NCBI GenBank assembly: GCA_963680875.1
Contig: OY804588.1
Span: 60,958,369 to 61,022,368 of the forward strand
Source of the DNA: Bathymodiolus brooksi
Taxonomy: Eukaryota > Mollusca > Bivalvia > Mytilida > Modiolidae
DNA length: 64,000 bases
Direction: 5' to 3'
Of this stretch, positions 11,333 to 22,461 are shown in pieces. Position 1 is the first letter of the stretch. The number at the start of each line of letters is the position of its first letter. The position numbers and the translations under genes were made by a program. Under the pieces are notes generated by a model, which did no database searches, was not told the DNA's origin, and saw nothing but the letters and a program-made list of their open reading frames with translations.

Positions 11333-13654
11333 GCAGGTATGATTTGTGTTTGTTTACTTACTAATTTTGATGCTGGCTGTAAAAGTAAATATAATTTGAT
11401 AAGAAATATACAATCATTTATTTGCTTACATTTTCATTACTTCATAAATACATACTATAAAAACAAAATAAAAATCAGATTTTGGTTTATTTCTATTACT
11501 TCTCCGTATCCTCCTTTAATATCGGTACGATGAAACGTGTACATTCAAACTGAATGAAGGAATCCTCGACCAAAGTATTTTTATTTCTCACACAAACCCC
11601 GCCACTTTTTTGTGCCTGTCTCAATTAAGTCATAAGCTGGATTTCCAACATCATATATCCTAGTCTTTTAATGTTCAATGATTAGAGGTGAGAGGTGATT
11701 GTTTGTTTTGTTGATATTGATGGAATTGAATTGTTGACCATTACTGCTTAAACTTCCTTTTCACAAGTTGACCGAGACAAGTCATTTTCAGTGCTTGTGC
11801 ACCAATTTTTTCTTTAGGGACTTGTGTTGTTGTTATTAATTAATTGATTAATTAATTACATAGATTACCATGTTCATTAAAAACTAAGTAATTACTTATA
11901 ATCGCAAAATATGGACCATTCGTAATCACGTGTACTATAACATAAGTAAATTGACAATAGTAGCCTTTTCTTTAAGCTTAAATCGAAAAGATTATGAACT
12001 TGAACAGGTTTAGTTTTTCTATTTAAAGGTTTATGACAGATTTATGTAGTTAATATTCGTCATGTCGCGGTACCCCGGATTATATATGTAATGTCAAAAA
12101 CAAAGAGTTGATTAAACTGGCTAGAATTATATTATTTAGGTATGAAAATTGAATGTGATATAAAAATGTCTGTAGATAAAGGCTACTATCAGAACCATGT
12201 TAAAAGCTTGTATAATAAAAGTGATGCCTTTGTAACCTGGATTCGATTTCCAATATAGGGATCGTCAAAGTAAATGTCACTTTTAATCCAATTCTAACCC
12301 AGTAAAGCTTATTAATTTCAGATATATATTGCAGATAGAAGCTTGTAATATGTCATCGAAGACGTCATACCATTCCAAATGTGTATAATTTCGTATTATA
12401 ATACAATCCATTTAGATATATAACCCTGTTCCCACCGGAATAATGTTTTGCTTTAGTTTTTTCGCGTGAAGAATTTTGAAGAATAAAAATACTACGCTGT
12501 AGAAATCATATATTTATTTTGCCTTTTATAGCCTGAACTTGGGAATGAAAAATCCTTTTCCCTGTTGTTCTGAAGTATATGCAAATAGTCCGATATTGGA
12601 AAGCTAAGTGAAATTCACATTTATCGTTCTTACAAACATAATACACACGTTTTGTACCAAAGCATTTGATTTCATCTGTTTTTCTAATTGCATTTACAGG
12701 ATATGATTATGAAAATGATTGTCAATAATTCCACCAATATCAACAAACCTCTCACTGTCATTTATTGAACACAATAAAGACCAAGATATATGTAGCTGGA
12801 AATCCAGCTCCAGGTGGTGGATTTAAACCGGTTAATGGGATCCCCGCCACTCTCTTGATAATTGGATCTCCAACGGCAATACACATATATCCATAGAAGC
12901 AATTAATAAATAATCGTACAGATACGCTTCCACTCAAAAACCCCTCATACTAGCACAAACATGAAGGAAGACATAAAACTTGACAGGGTCAATAAATGCT
13001 CGTAGTTAATTGACTATTAGCTAGGAAGGTAGAATCTGTTGGTCCCATAGAGAGTACTACAACAGGGTCAGTGATTGTTAGTTAAACCATTACTCTTAGG
13101 ATGGAAAATCATAACTGATGTTTCTAACAAATATAATATCAATTAGTCATGAACATCTTAAAAGAATAATGGTCTTCATGGGTGAAGTCCTACATTTTAA
13201 CCTTGTTGAACACCAAAGAACTATTACTGTACGAAAAATAGAAACCGAGATTTCATTTAAGATAAAACTGATAAAAATTATGAAATTTTTCAGAATTCAC
13301 GAAAATGTCAGATCCACCCCAAGTGTAACAATATGAATGTGTCTTCCAGCAATTTTTATATAATTAGAACATGTTATGTATATAATAATTTCAACATTTT
13401 GATGATTTATTTTAGTTTAAAAGTAAACCTCTTCACAAGTTTATCAACTACATTTATTTGCTTGTTAAACAATAATATCTATTTATTCTGTTTATCAGAC
13501 GGAACTGTTGACATTGGCAGAGGAGCTAAAAGAAACTTACAATAAGTTTATTACTCACACGTGGTAAACACCTGCATGACCGACACATTTCACTAACAGC
13601 GGAGGATTGGGACCATAAAGCTAAATGTAACCCGCCACATTTTGTTGAAGAGCC
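11333..13654. other. No recognisable gene
   Basis: AT-rich. Short open frames at 13118-13336 and 13333-13545 have no recognisable protein features. Confidence 0.45.
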
Positions 13655-13795
13655 TGTAGCAAGCCAGGAATGTTAGCGGTCATGATTATACCGGTTTTAG
13701 CAGTGTCGATATTGCATCTATATACGACTTTTCTATTGAAATTTGGAACTATTCCGACAGTCTGGTATTTTAAGTTTTTCATTTTATTATCTGTT
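13655..13795 (-). repeat. Dispersed repeat E fragment ('TVGxVPxxNRK' type)
   Basis: Plus-strand landmarks are AGCCAGGAATGTTAGCGGTCATG and TTTGGAACTATTCCGACAGTCTGGTATTTT..TTTTTCATTTTATTA. The same landmarks occur at 28283-28600 and, inverted, at 24485-24600. Read on the minus strand it translates to TVGIVPNFNRK..., a phrase I remember from repetitive open frames in bivalve genomes. No intact gene is present. Confidence 0.65.
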
Positions 13796-14386
13796 TTGTA
13801 GGTAGAAATCGCTAAATGTGTGATCTTTTGATTTTTTGCATATTTGATATAAATATATGATATATTTAACCCATAAGTATGTAATAGAACTGAGGTTTCA
13901 TTCAAAAGACATACAGAAAGAGCATCATAATCAGAACATGAACGGAGAGTATTCAAAACCAATAAAAAGGTTTGGAGTAAAATGACTATCTGCATACAAA
14001 GAAAATGCATTAAAAACACGACAAAGGAACATAATCACGGACAACACGGAAAAGGTAACGAGTCCAAGCGTTTTGGAAGGATTATCAAAGCCATATCATC
14101 CGTCTAATTCAGTCTTATGTACAACGAAAAGAAAACGTGACCTAGCATAGCATTATCCATTTCGCAATAGCTGGTCCAAAAATTAGAGATAATTACGAAT
14201 CACATCTATAAACTACATAAAATAATACAAAATAGAGTGATATATTTACGTGCACACATGTACTGCATTTGACCTTGCAAACTGTTGTACAATGCTTATC
14301 ATAAAAGTTTATATAAAACGATGAAATTGTCTTGCAAAATCCATATTTGTAAAATATCGTATAAGATGAAATTTCAAAATACTTAC
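13796..14386. other. No recognisable feature
   Basis: The 132-codon minus-strand frame that covers this area begins with GTG and is not supported as a gene. Confidence 0.45.
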
Positions 14387-14434
14387 AGTAAAGCTGATTT
14401 CTGGTATCGGTGGAAGTTTTACAACCTCACTCAT
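14387..14434 (-). CDS. Candidate first coding exon (16 codons), unknown gene
   Basis: Reading the minus strand, an ATG at 14434 opens MSEVVKLPPIPEISFT. The exon ends exactly before a strong donor, ACT|GTAAGT. An N-terminal peptide of this kind (Met-Ser-Glu.., Pro-rich) stopping at a consensus donor is what a short first coding exon looks like. I found no partner exon downstream on this strand (13.6 kb and below), so the product is unknown. The signal is short and could be chance; confidence is low. Confidence 0.35.
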
Positions 14435-14935
14435 TTTAATTCACACAAAATATCAACGTAGAATGCACAAAATATATGTTGTATCAATTTGTTTGGAAAA
14501 ATACCCTCCACAAAATCTACATTTCTTCTTTAATAAAAGGGTTAAGCGCGTCTTTACTCTCGCTTAGGTCTATTATATTAAACCGTTACCTAATCTCTAT
14601 ATATTTCACAAGAGAATTACATATAGCTGATTTCTTTGTAGTTAAGATTAAAGGCCTCAATGGATTTGTTAAAACAGTAGAAATAGAAATTTAATATCAA
14701 CGAAATGGAAACTCTTTAATCGTATTGCAATGTTTATAAATGGTAATCGGCCATGCAGTTCAAATTAAGTGACGAATGGTATACAGTAAAGGGCAGTCTG
14801 TACATCTCCTTGTACCAAGTTGAGACGTTAGGAATTACATAGTAACATAGATTTGGCACGATAAGATCGTGTTATTCTTATTCATATACCATAGGCACTG
14901 ACTGCATATGCCCCATGGTATATATAGAGAATAAT

Positions 14936-15060
14936 ACATGGCAAAATCCGTATCATATGCCGTATCATCCCGAGAAACCAATATCATCCAGAAGGCCTTT
15001 ATGTCCGAGGGATGATATTGGTCGAGGGTGATACGGCATATGATACGGATTTTGCCATGT
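14936..15060. repeat. Hairpin H1 (nested inverted repeat)
   Basis: Outer arms of about 32 bp (ACATGGCAAAATCCGTATCA.. at 14936 and its complement ending at 15060) pair perfectly. Inside, CCAATATCATCC (14978-14989) pairs with GGATGATATTGG (15010-15021). CGAGGG followed by TGATA occurs twice on the right side (15006 and 15023), as in H5, H6 and H8. Confidence 0.92.
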
Positions 15061-15069
15061 TTTATACAC

Positions 15070-15290
15070 TTTATCATATATTTAAACAGGAGAGTATACA
15101 GGGTAGGGGTACGATAAAGGGTAGGGGTATGATAAAGGGTAGGGGTATGATAAAGGGTAGGCATCTGGCACTTTATCAAATATTTAAACAGGAGAGTATA
15201 CAGGGTAGGGGTACGATAAAGGGTAGGGGTATGATAAAGGGTAGGGGTATGATAAAGGGTAGGCATCTGACACTTTATCAAATATTCAAA
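15070..15290 (+). repeat. Two-level tandem repeat: 102 bp x 2, each with 18-bp G-rich subunits
   Basis: ACTTTATCA(T/A)ATATTTAAACAGGAGAGTATACAGGG recurs with an exact 102-bp spacing (CAGGAGAG at 15087 and 15189). Each 102-bp unit holds three to four copies of an 18-bp motif, GTAGGGGTATGATAAAGG. Period 18 is a multiple of 3, so frames stay open on both strands, which explains the repetitive 'ORFs'. The plus strand has closely spaced GGG/GGGG runs. Confidence 0.92.
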
Positions 15291-16043
15291 ACTACTGTAT
15301 TTACCACTAAATATATGATAAAAGGTAATATATTCTAACGTTCGTACATTCAAGCTAACAGCACCGTACAATTAGTAGATTAAGTAAGACCAAAATACCA
15401 TCAAACAATTCCGGTCCTTCTTTTACAGTTCGCTTTCCTTCAGACTAATAATTGGCGTCTTTAGTGAATGTTTATTTTGTTTTTGTATAAATATGCCTAC
15501 ATGCCAATTTAAATTAGTAAATATAAACACGTCTTGAATTCCATAATCAATGGGCGAAAAGAATAATACTTTTGGAAATTGCGGCTTGTGTATTTCAAAT
15601 AAGTTCCGTCTCATTTATGATGTTTAAATTGGAACATATGGAAAATACCCACATTATTGCATAATAGTAAACACAAACACAAACAAACAGGTCTACATAA
15701 ACAAAGCATATATGTACTTTTGTGGCAAAAGAACGCTCTTAAAAAATAAATTGTCTGAAATGACTTACTAGATTGTTGGAAGCAATAGGTCGTTTCTGGT
15801 CATGAAATGCAATCAAATTAATTGAAGAAATATGCATTTAGCATTTCATAGTCACAGAAAATCTGTTTTTACCTTGCTCTCGCAGATATCGAATAACGCG
15901 CGTGCACACAACGCGTTTCTAGAATAACCTTCGTCAAGCATTTTCATCAACAAAATATTTGCAAGCCAAATAATTTAAAAGCAACTGGAAACAAGTAAAC
16001 CAAATGGTCGAAACAGTATAGCCAAACTCGGACATGGTCAGAT
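15291..16043. other. No gene; repeat F fragment (-) at about 15893-15985
   Basis: GTGCACACAACGCGTTTCTAGAATAACCTTCGTCA..CAAATAATTTAAAAG is the reverse complement of repeat F (compare 24600-24710). The remainder is unremarkable. Confidence 0.5.
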
Positions 16044-16298
16044 ATGTCTGAAAGAACAGAATTTAAAATCCAACAAGAAGATTGGTTTGAACCCCCTGAA
16101 AAAATATACGAAACATCAATACGATTTCAAGTTTACATAGAAAGACAGTATTATCTGAAAACCTATAATCAAAATCAAATGGTAAACATGAATTTGCATA
16201 GCAAACAAAAAGTTTTCTATGTCCTAACAATAAAACATTTCACAATTGAAGGCTTAATCTATCTATTATCAAATTGTTTTATCACTCTCAACGTTTAG
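16044..16298 (+). CDS. Hypothetical 84-aa ORF, weak
   Basis: ATG-started frame whose first part (MSERTEFKIQQEDWFEPPEKIYE..) is charged and protein-like. The second half is AT-driven (N, K, Y, I, L). No family is recognised. It could be a first exon that runs into an intron, or chance in AT-rich DNA. It sits just upstream of the 36-bp minisatellite. Confidence 0.2.
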   Translation: MSERTEFKIQQEDWFEPPEKIYETSIRFQVYIERQYYLKTYNQNQMVNMNLHSKQKVFYVLTIKHFTIEGLIYLLSNCFITLNV

Positions 16299-16584
16299 AG
16301 AGCTCGCTTACTTGACATTATCTGGCTATTAAAATATTTTTCGTTTCCGTCTCCACTAGATTTTAAACCTTCTGTCGTTATTCACGAGCTTTTGATGAAA
16401 CAATAAAAAATAAAATCCGGTTCATGTCCGTGTGTCTGTTTGCAGCTTTAATGTAGGAAACAGTGCAGAGTTTATTTTGGAAGTTTATTTTGGATACATA
16501 TTTTGGTTTAGAAATGTTAGAAAAAAGGAAAAGTTTGCGCCCATAAAACTAGTTTAATCCCTCCACTTGTTATTGAAGTGGTTA

Positions 16585-17484
16585 TATCAAGCCAGTGGTC
16601 ATGTACATGGTTGTTATGGATATCAAGCCAGTGGTCATGTACATGGTTGTTATGGATATCAAGCCAGTGGTCATGTACATGGTTGTTATGGATATCAAGC
16701 CAGTGGTCATGTACATGGTTGTTATGGATATCAAGCCAGTGGTCATGTACATGGTTGTTATGGATATCAAGCCAGTGGTCATGTACATGGTTGTTATGGA
16801 TATCAAACCAGTGGTCATGTACATGGTTGTTATGGATATCAAACCAGTGGTCATGTACATGGTTGTTATGGATATCAAACCAGTGGTCATGTACATGGTT
16901 GTTATGGATATCAAGCCAGTGGTCATGTACATGGTTGTTATGGATATCAAACCAGTGGTCATGTACATGGTTGTTATGGATATCAAACCAGTGGTCATGT
17001 ACATGGTTGTTATGGATATCAAGCCAGTGGTCATGTACATGGTTGTTATGGATATCAAGCCAGTGGTCATGTACATGGTTGTTATAGATATCAAGCCAGT
17101 GGTCATGTACATGGTTGTTATGGATATCAAACCAGTGGTCATGTACATGGTTGTTATGGATATCAAACCAGTGGTCATGTACATGGTTGTTATGGATATC
17201 AAGCCAGTGGTCATGTACATGGTTGTTATGGATATCAAGCCAGTGGTCATGTACATGGTTGTTATGGATATCAAGCCAGTGGTCATGTACATGGTTGTTA
17301 TGGATATCAAGCCAGTGGTCATGTACATGGTTGTTATGGATATCAAGCCAGTGGTCATGTACATGGTTGTTATGGATATCAAACCAGTGGTCATGTACAT
17401 GGTTGTTATGGATATCAAACCAGTGGTCATGTACATGGTTGTTATGGATATCAAACCAGTGGTCATGTACATGGTTGTTATGGA
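16585..17484 (+). repeat. Minisatellite, 36 bp x 25, highly homogeneous
   Basis: Exactly 25 units begin at 16585, 16621 and so on to 17449. The unit runs TATCAA(G/A)CCAGTGGTCATG then TACATGGTTGTTATGGA. The only common variation is G/A at unit position 7. In order, the units read G6 A3 G1 A2 G3 A2 G5 A3. One extra substitution, TATAGA for TATGGA, ends unit 14. The unit length is divisible by 3 and stop-free in several frames, so the long repetitive open frames here are artefacts. The unit contains the palindrome CATGTACATG. Confidence 0.97.
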
Positions 17485-17527
17485 TATCGAGTTTACTTCT
17501 GTTTCTACCATTTTGTTTATTAGATTT

Positions 17528-18075
17528 TGGAACAGTTCCGATAAGGTGATATTTTTAGAACAGTTCCGATAGGATGATATTTTTTAGAACAGTTCCGATA
17601 GGGTGATATTTTTTTAGAACAGTTCTGATAGGGTGATATTTTTTGGAACAGTTCTGATAGGATGATATTTTTTGGAAAAGTTCTGATAGGGTGATATTAT
17701 TTGGAACAGTTTTGATAGGATGATAATTTTTGGAGAAGTTCTGATAGGATGATATTTTTTGGAACAGTTCCGGTAGGGTGATATTTTTTGGAACAGTTCC
17801 GATAGGGTGATATTTTTTGGAACAGTTCCGATAGGGTGATATTTTTTGGAACAGTTCCGATAGGGTGATATTTTTTGGAACAGTTCTGATAGGGTGATAT
17901 TTTTTGGAACAGTTCTGATAGGGTGATATTTTTTGGAACAGTTCTGATAGGGTGATATTTTTTGGAACAGTTCTGATAGGATGATATTTTTTGGAACAGT
18001 TCTGATAGGGTGATATTTTTTGGAACAGTTCCGATAGGGTGATATTTTTTGGAACAGTTCTGATAGGGTGATATT
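17528..18075 (+). repeat. Minisatellite, 29 bp x about 19
   Basis: The unit is GGAACAGTTC(C/T)GATAGGGTGATATTTTTT with small variation (AGGATG for AGGGTG, a T-run of 4 to 7). It starts 43 bp after the 36-bp array. The first unit is preceded by TTAGATTTT, which also precedes the matching string in dispersed repeat E (24530, minus strand), so the array appears to have grown from a copy of E. Confidence 0.95.
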
Positions 18076-18261
18076 ATTTGTTTTTAATTTTATTACAAAT
18101 AGTACTATTGAAGAACGACCACTTTGAATTGACATGTTACTGTCCGAGAAATACCCATCTTTGTGTTTGTGTGCAAAATTGTAATCATGTCAGTACATAG
18201 CAAATACCGGGGGGAGGTATCATATGCTTAATATGAACATAACCAATCTCTTCCATTTCAA

Positions 18262-18405
18262 GGCGTCATATGCCCAATCTTTTGTTTTCTATGTAGTGTT
18301 TTGTAGATAATGTTTGTCCTTTTCCTTTTGGCCATGATTGTGTCTGCCCTTCGGCTTACGTCCTCTGCTTACCGCCTATTGGCATCTTCAAGCGTTTCGC
18401 AGAAT
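18262..18405 (+). repeat. Repeat D copy (plus), 3' part
   Basis: TTTCTATGTAGTGTTTTGTAGATAATGTTTGTCC..TTTTGGCCATGATTGTGTCTGCCCTTCGGCTTACG.. matches the right part of the D copies. Confidence 0.75.
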
Positions 18406-18580
18406 TATTTAGCTAAAAACATCATCGATACAGACTATTTTCACCTTAATCAGACAATGTAACCGTGGGAACATGAGAGATTATTCAACATTACAATTAA
18501 ACATAAATTCAATTAAAGAACAGCGCTTTTATAGATGTTTTATAGATGTTCTGTATTGGAAAAATTAAAAATGAAAAAAG

Positions 18581-18833
18581 CTATGGAAAATTCTTTAAAA
18601 TATTGGGTGATATAAAACAAGGTATAATAAAATAAAATAAGGTATGACTTCTCATGTATGGTTGGTCCTTCATGCACAAATTACAGCACAATAATGTGCA
18701 GAAACTAGTAAATATTGCGCTGACTACTTTCCGTGCAAAAACTGTATGTATGCAGGTGGTCAATGACTACATATTCCATAAATTCTCTGCCAGTTTATGC
18801 AAATTATATTTGCTGATCAATCAATCAATTTTA
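18581..18833. other. No recognisable feature
   Basis: Overlapping short open frames on both strands. No protein signal. Confidence 0.4.
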
Positions 18834-18835
18834 AT

Positions 18836-19103
18836 TTGATTTTTTGGGTGTTTTAACGCCACTTTCAGCAATATTTCAGCTAAATCATGGCGACCAGTTT
18901 TAGTGGTGGAAGAAGCCGGAGTACCCGGAGAGAACCACCGACCATGGGCAAGCAACTGGTAAACTTTATCACTTGCGGCGGCGAATCGAGTGCACTATTT
19001 TTTGTAATTTACAAAGCCGGGCGCGAACCCACGCCGTATTGGTGATAGGCTTGTATGAATTGTTAGGTAATCCAAATACTTAACTCATTGCGTCACCCGG
19101 ACA
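18836..19103 (-). mobile_element. SINE family B, near full length
   Basis: Minus-strand order: GGTGACGCAATGAGTTAAG.. head, B box GTGGGTTCGCGCCCGG, body, CCGGGTACTCCGGCTTC, GCTGAAATATTGCTGAAAGTGGCGTTAAA, then an AT-rich tail. Full copies are also at 44517, 51240 and 57830. Confidence 0.9.
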
Positions 19104-20159
19104 CCTGGACTATAAAGACAACACATATCTACGTGAACAAATTCACGTCAATTATAAATTACATATACATCAATAACGGTTCAATGGCTATATCTTGATA
19201 TCAAAATATATTTAATGCATCACTTGATGACCATAAAGAAAGGTTTTTAATTAACTTTGATGGCAACATTTAAAATTAACAATACCATGTTCTATGTTCT
19301 ATTGACTTATAAGTCAAAATTTAAATGTTTATGATATATATATATATATATACGACCATATAGGTTTGGTGATTACTACATTGGATTATAATAAACAGCT
19401 CTATGGTTAAATTATAATGGAACGACAATTTAACTTTTAGGGGAGGCATATGTTTTTTTTTCATTTTCTGCACAAAATTCTATAGAAAAAAAGAATTATT
19501 TAACCTGAAAGATGCAAAATAAAAATATTAATCTGTCAGTTTTCAACAAGAAATGTTGGTAAGATTTGAAGAAAGATTACCGATTTTTTTCATGTAAAAG
19601 AAAATCTGAATTTTGCTTCGTGTGACAAGCATTCTGTTTTGGAAAAAACATAGCCCCCTTAAAAGTTAAATGGTAGATCCATAAGTATGCCTTAGGCAAA
19701 TAGAAACGAGTGATATATCGATAGTTACAGATAGTATTGATAGATCAATGATCTGAAATTACAGTAAAGGTGCTGAGGTGCGTAATACAGTGAAATCATT
19801 TGAATTCGTGGATACCAGTTTTCGTGATTTGAGAAAAAATATATTATTTTACTTTTTTTTTTAATTTTATATTTCACTGGTGGTGTTTCATATATCCGTA
19901 TCATATTTCTATGCACTATTAGCCCTAATTGGTCGTTGCACTGGTATAATGACTATCAGAATGTATGTTTATCTTCTTCCCGCGAAAATTTTATTCTTAA
20001 CTAATGTTCTATTCGGATTGTGATTCCATTGTGTGTTACCTATAACCGGTATTTTATGGTTCATAGATGTGTTATATCTTTTTGCTCCGTTCCCTCGTAT
20101 TGGTATCTCTCCGTCGTTTTGCTGATTTAATTATAACAGACGTTTTATATTAACATTGA
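19104..20159. other. No gene; short (TA)n microsatellite
   Basis: A (TA)n run lies at about 19333-19353. The rest is AT-rich with no recognised content. Confidence 0.5.
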
Positions 20160-20645
20160 ATGCAATAATGTTATTTAAGAGACGCGTCGTGAGCCCTAAA
20201 TTAGATATCTACGTTTTTATTACCATCACTTCCTGGTGGGCTATCATTCCCCAAGGGTATCATCCGCCCAGAAGTCGGTGTTTCAGCGCCACTGACATGA
20301 TTTTGTCTAATTAAATATATATATTATTGAAATTTGCAATTCTTCAGTAATATAATTATCATTAAAACAAAGCTTCTCCTCCCTGAGGCATAAGTGAACG
20401 TAAATGATTTCGGCTACCCTGTTAAGGGCCGCCAGTTTTTCTTGCTCACAGAACCTTAACAATTTTTGCCTTTCTAATCTTTTGAATTTGAACATACCTA
20501 ATTAAGGTAATTTCAGAAACTTGTCGTACTAAGCTAAATTAGATATCTTTGTTATTATTTGTTTCGCCTAGTTTTGTGTTGCATGTCCTTCTTCGATTTA
20601 AGGCTGTTTATTACCCATTTGGTATATTTAAACTTTTCTTTGCCA
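20160..20645 (+). repeat. Repeat F/G fragments (and D fragment at the right)
   Basis: ACGCGTCGTGAGCCCTAAATTAGATATCTACG and a second ACTTGTCGTACTAAGCTAAATTAGATATCT are repeat F. CCCCAAGGGTATCATCCGCCCAGAAGTCGGTG matches 50816-50850 (G type). CTTCGATTTAAGGCTG..TTACCCATTTGGTAT is the right end of repeat D. Confidence 0.6.
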
Positions 20646-21779
20646 GGCACATCATAAATGTTAGACAGATGAAACCACGATTATCCACTGAATGCCAAGA
20701 AGGACAACTCGATGTTCCGTCTTGTGAAAGATTTTTGTGTTTTAATCTGCTCAATATAAACAGTCAGTGAAAGATATAAGCCAATTAAAAATGACAAATT
20801 GTATTTAAATTAAATGGAATTGTTATAATCTAGTTGAAGTGGAGCTTTATGATAGTGCTTTAAGACAGTTATAGTGAATTATCAGGCTCTATTTGAAATG
20901 AAGCGCAACTTGAGGTGAGAATGGACCCACGTCAGTGATAGTGTTCAAAGGTCAATCTAAGTTTTGTGTATTCTACACCGTTGTACTTGATATAACCCTA
21001 TATAATAATGTTTATCAGAGACTTATTCCCAGATTGGCCCACCAATATATCTGTCTGCCACGATATAGCTAAATTTTGTCGGTATAAACATATTTATTCA
21101 TGATAAACTGGTATAATGTTACAATACACACACATTTTGTTTTAACATGAAAGGATTCGGAAACAAGCTAAGTTTATACTAATCCGTCTCCTATGAATTT
21201 TGTTGAACATCTGTAATTATAATTTCTGTTTGTTTTACATGTTGGAAATTTGTTCATATTCGCAATTGAGTTTTCAGTGTGTTTCATTTCCTCATCTGTA
21301 GAACATTGATAAAAAATATTCACTTAACACCAGTTTACGTGTAATGACATATTTTACTGTTTCAAAGTAAAATCACATTATGATCTGTCACAAGCTAGAA
21401 ATCCTAGAATTGTTGGAACTATTTTCGTTGCAAACAGGTAGGACGGTCTCAAATGCGTTGCATCTATAGACAGCCATGCTAGTACAGTTACGTATAACAA
21501 ATGGACGAATTAAACCGGTCCTATCTTCTGAACTACTGGAAGCCAAATTTGTGAAACCACAATTCATTTATAACAGATTAAAATTATATTGAATACAGAT
21601 ATTAAAGGAAAAACACAGTATAATGAACATAATAGTATATACAATAATGAAATCTAAATCGAAAGTTCCACTAATTTTCTTATTCAGACTGGAATAAAAT
21701 TGTACACGTCATACAATGAATGCATGCTGTTCTGTTTGAGCTAAAGTCGAAAGCTAATATTATATACGTAAAAAATAAT
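20646..21779. other. No recognisable feature
   Basis: AT-rich, no coding or repeat signal recognised. Confidence 0.45.
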
Positions 21780-22022
21780 CAGAAATAGAAACAAAAACGA
21801 AACTAATCAAAAACAAAATAAACAAACAAACAAAAACAAACTAAAAAATAAAAAAAAAATAATAAAAAAAATAAAAATAAAATTAAAAAATAAAACAAAC
21901 AAAACAAAACAAAATAAAACAAACAAAACAAGAACAAAACAAAATAGAAAATCTAAGCGCAACAAAGAGAACCACACAAACAAAACAGAAAACCAAAAGA
22001 AACAAACACAACAAGAACATAA
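21780..22022 (+). repeat. A-rich low-complexity tract (AAAC/AAAT)n
   Basis: An irregular AACAAAACAAAAT run of about 240 bp. It produces a Phe/Leu-rich reverse frame that is an artefact. Confidence 0.9.
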
Positions 22023-22230
22023 CATCTTCATTTCAATTGTACCAATTATTCTACGGAAGCTTAAGAAGTTGTTCTATTGAATACATATGAATGCATTAGA
22101 TGTTGTTTTGGAGGAGTTTTATGATGATTATCATCCCGTTTTTTACTGTAATGTATAATAGTAAATATGCCATGAAATCAAAATCTGGAAAAACAAGTAT
22201 AACAAGCATTTTATATGTACATGTACTTAC

Positions 22231-22461
22231 GAGATCATCGTAATCTGGATCTACACCTTTAAAATCCTTTATATTGAAGTCCTGCATCGTCACGGATGCA
22301 TATTTATCATACGATCGTTGAGATCCTGCTGATGTTGGAAAGAGGTTCGTACTATCTTCATTTACAAAACGAAGCTGTTTAGCAACATAATTACCAGGTG
22401 GTAATGGATCCGGAATCGCATAGGAATGCTCCAGAGACTGAGCTGCTTCCGCCGTAGCCAT
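22231..22461 (-). CDS. First coding exon of an unidentified gene (77 codons)
   Basis: The minus-strand ATG at 22461 opens MATAEAAQSLEHSYAIPDPL.., then PPGNYVAKQLRFVNEDSTN.. and ..DFKGVDPDYDDL. The coding quality ends abruptly at a strong donor, CTC|GTAAGT (intron starts 22230), in phase 0. Beyond it the frame becomes AT-driven hydrophobic noise. Composition is balanced (acidic, Pro, Tyr) and unlike the surrounding AT-rich DNA. There is no signal peptide, so an intracellular N-terminus or a tail preceding a membrane domain is possible. I do not recognise the family and could not find exon 2, which must lie below 22231. Confidence 0.7.

Noticed and set aside
13621..14019. 132-codon minus-strand frame
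   Set aside because: It starts with GTG, and its 3' part is a fragment of dispersed repeat E. No independent gene evidence.
14835..15371. 178- and 108-codon opposite frames with YHTPTL / IKGRGM repeats
   Set aside because: They arise from the 18-bp/102-bp tandem repeat and the adjoining hairpin.
16567..17572. Four long repetitive open frames over the 36-bp array
   Set aside because: The unit is 36 bp and stop-free in several frames on both strands, so open frames are inevitable. No ATG context or splice signals support translation.
17614..18135. 173-codon minus-strand frame (..CSKKYHPIRTVPKN.. repeats)
   Set aside because: Three 29-bp units make 87 bp, so the frame stays open by arithmetic. 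It is a minisatellite artefact.
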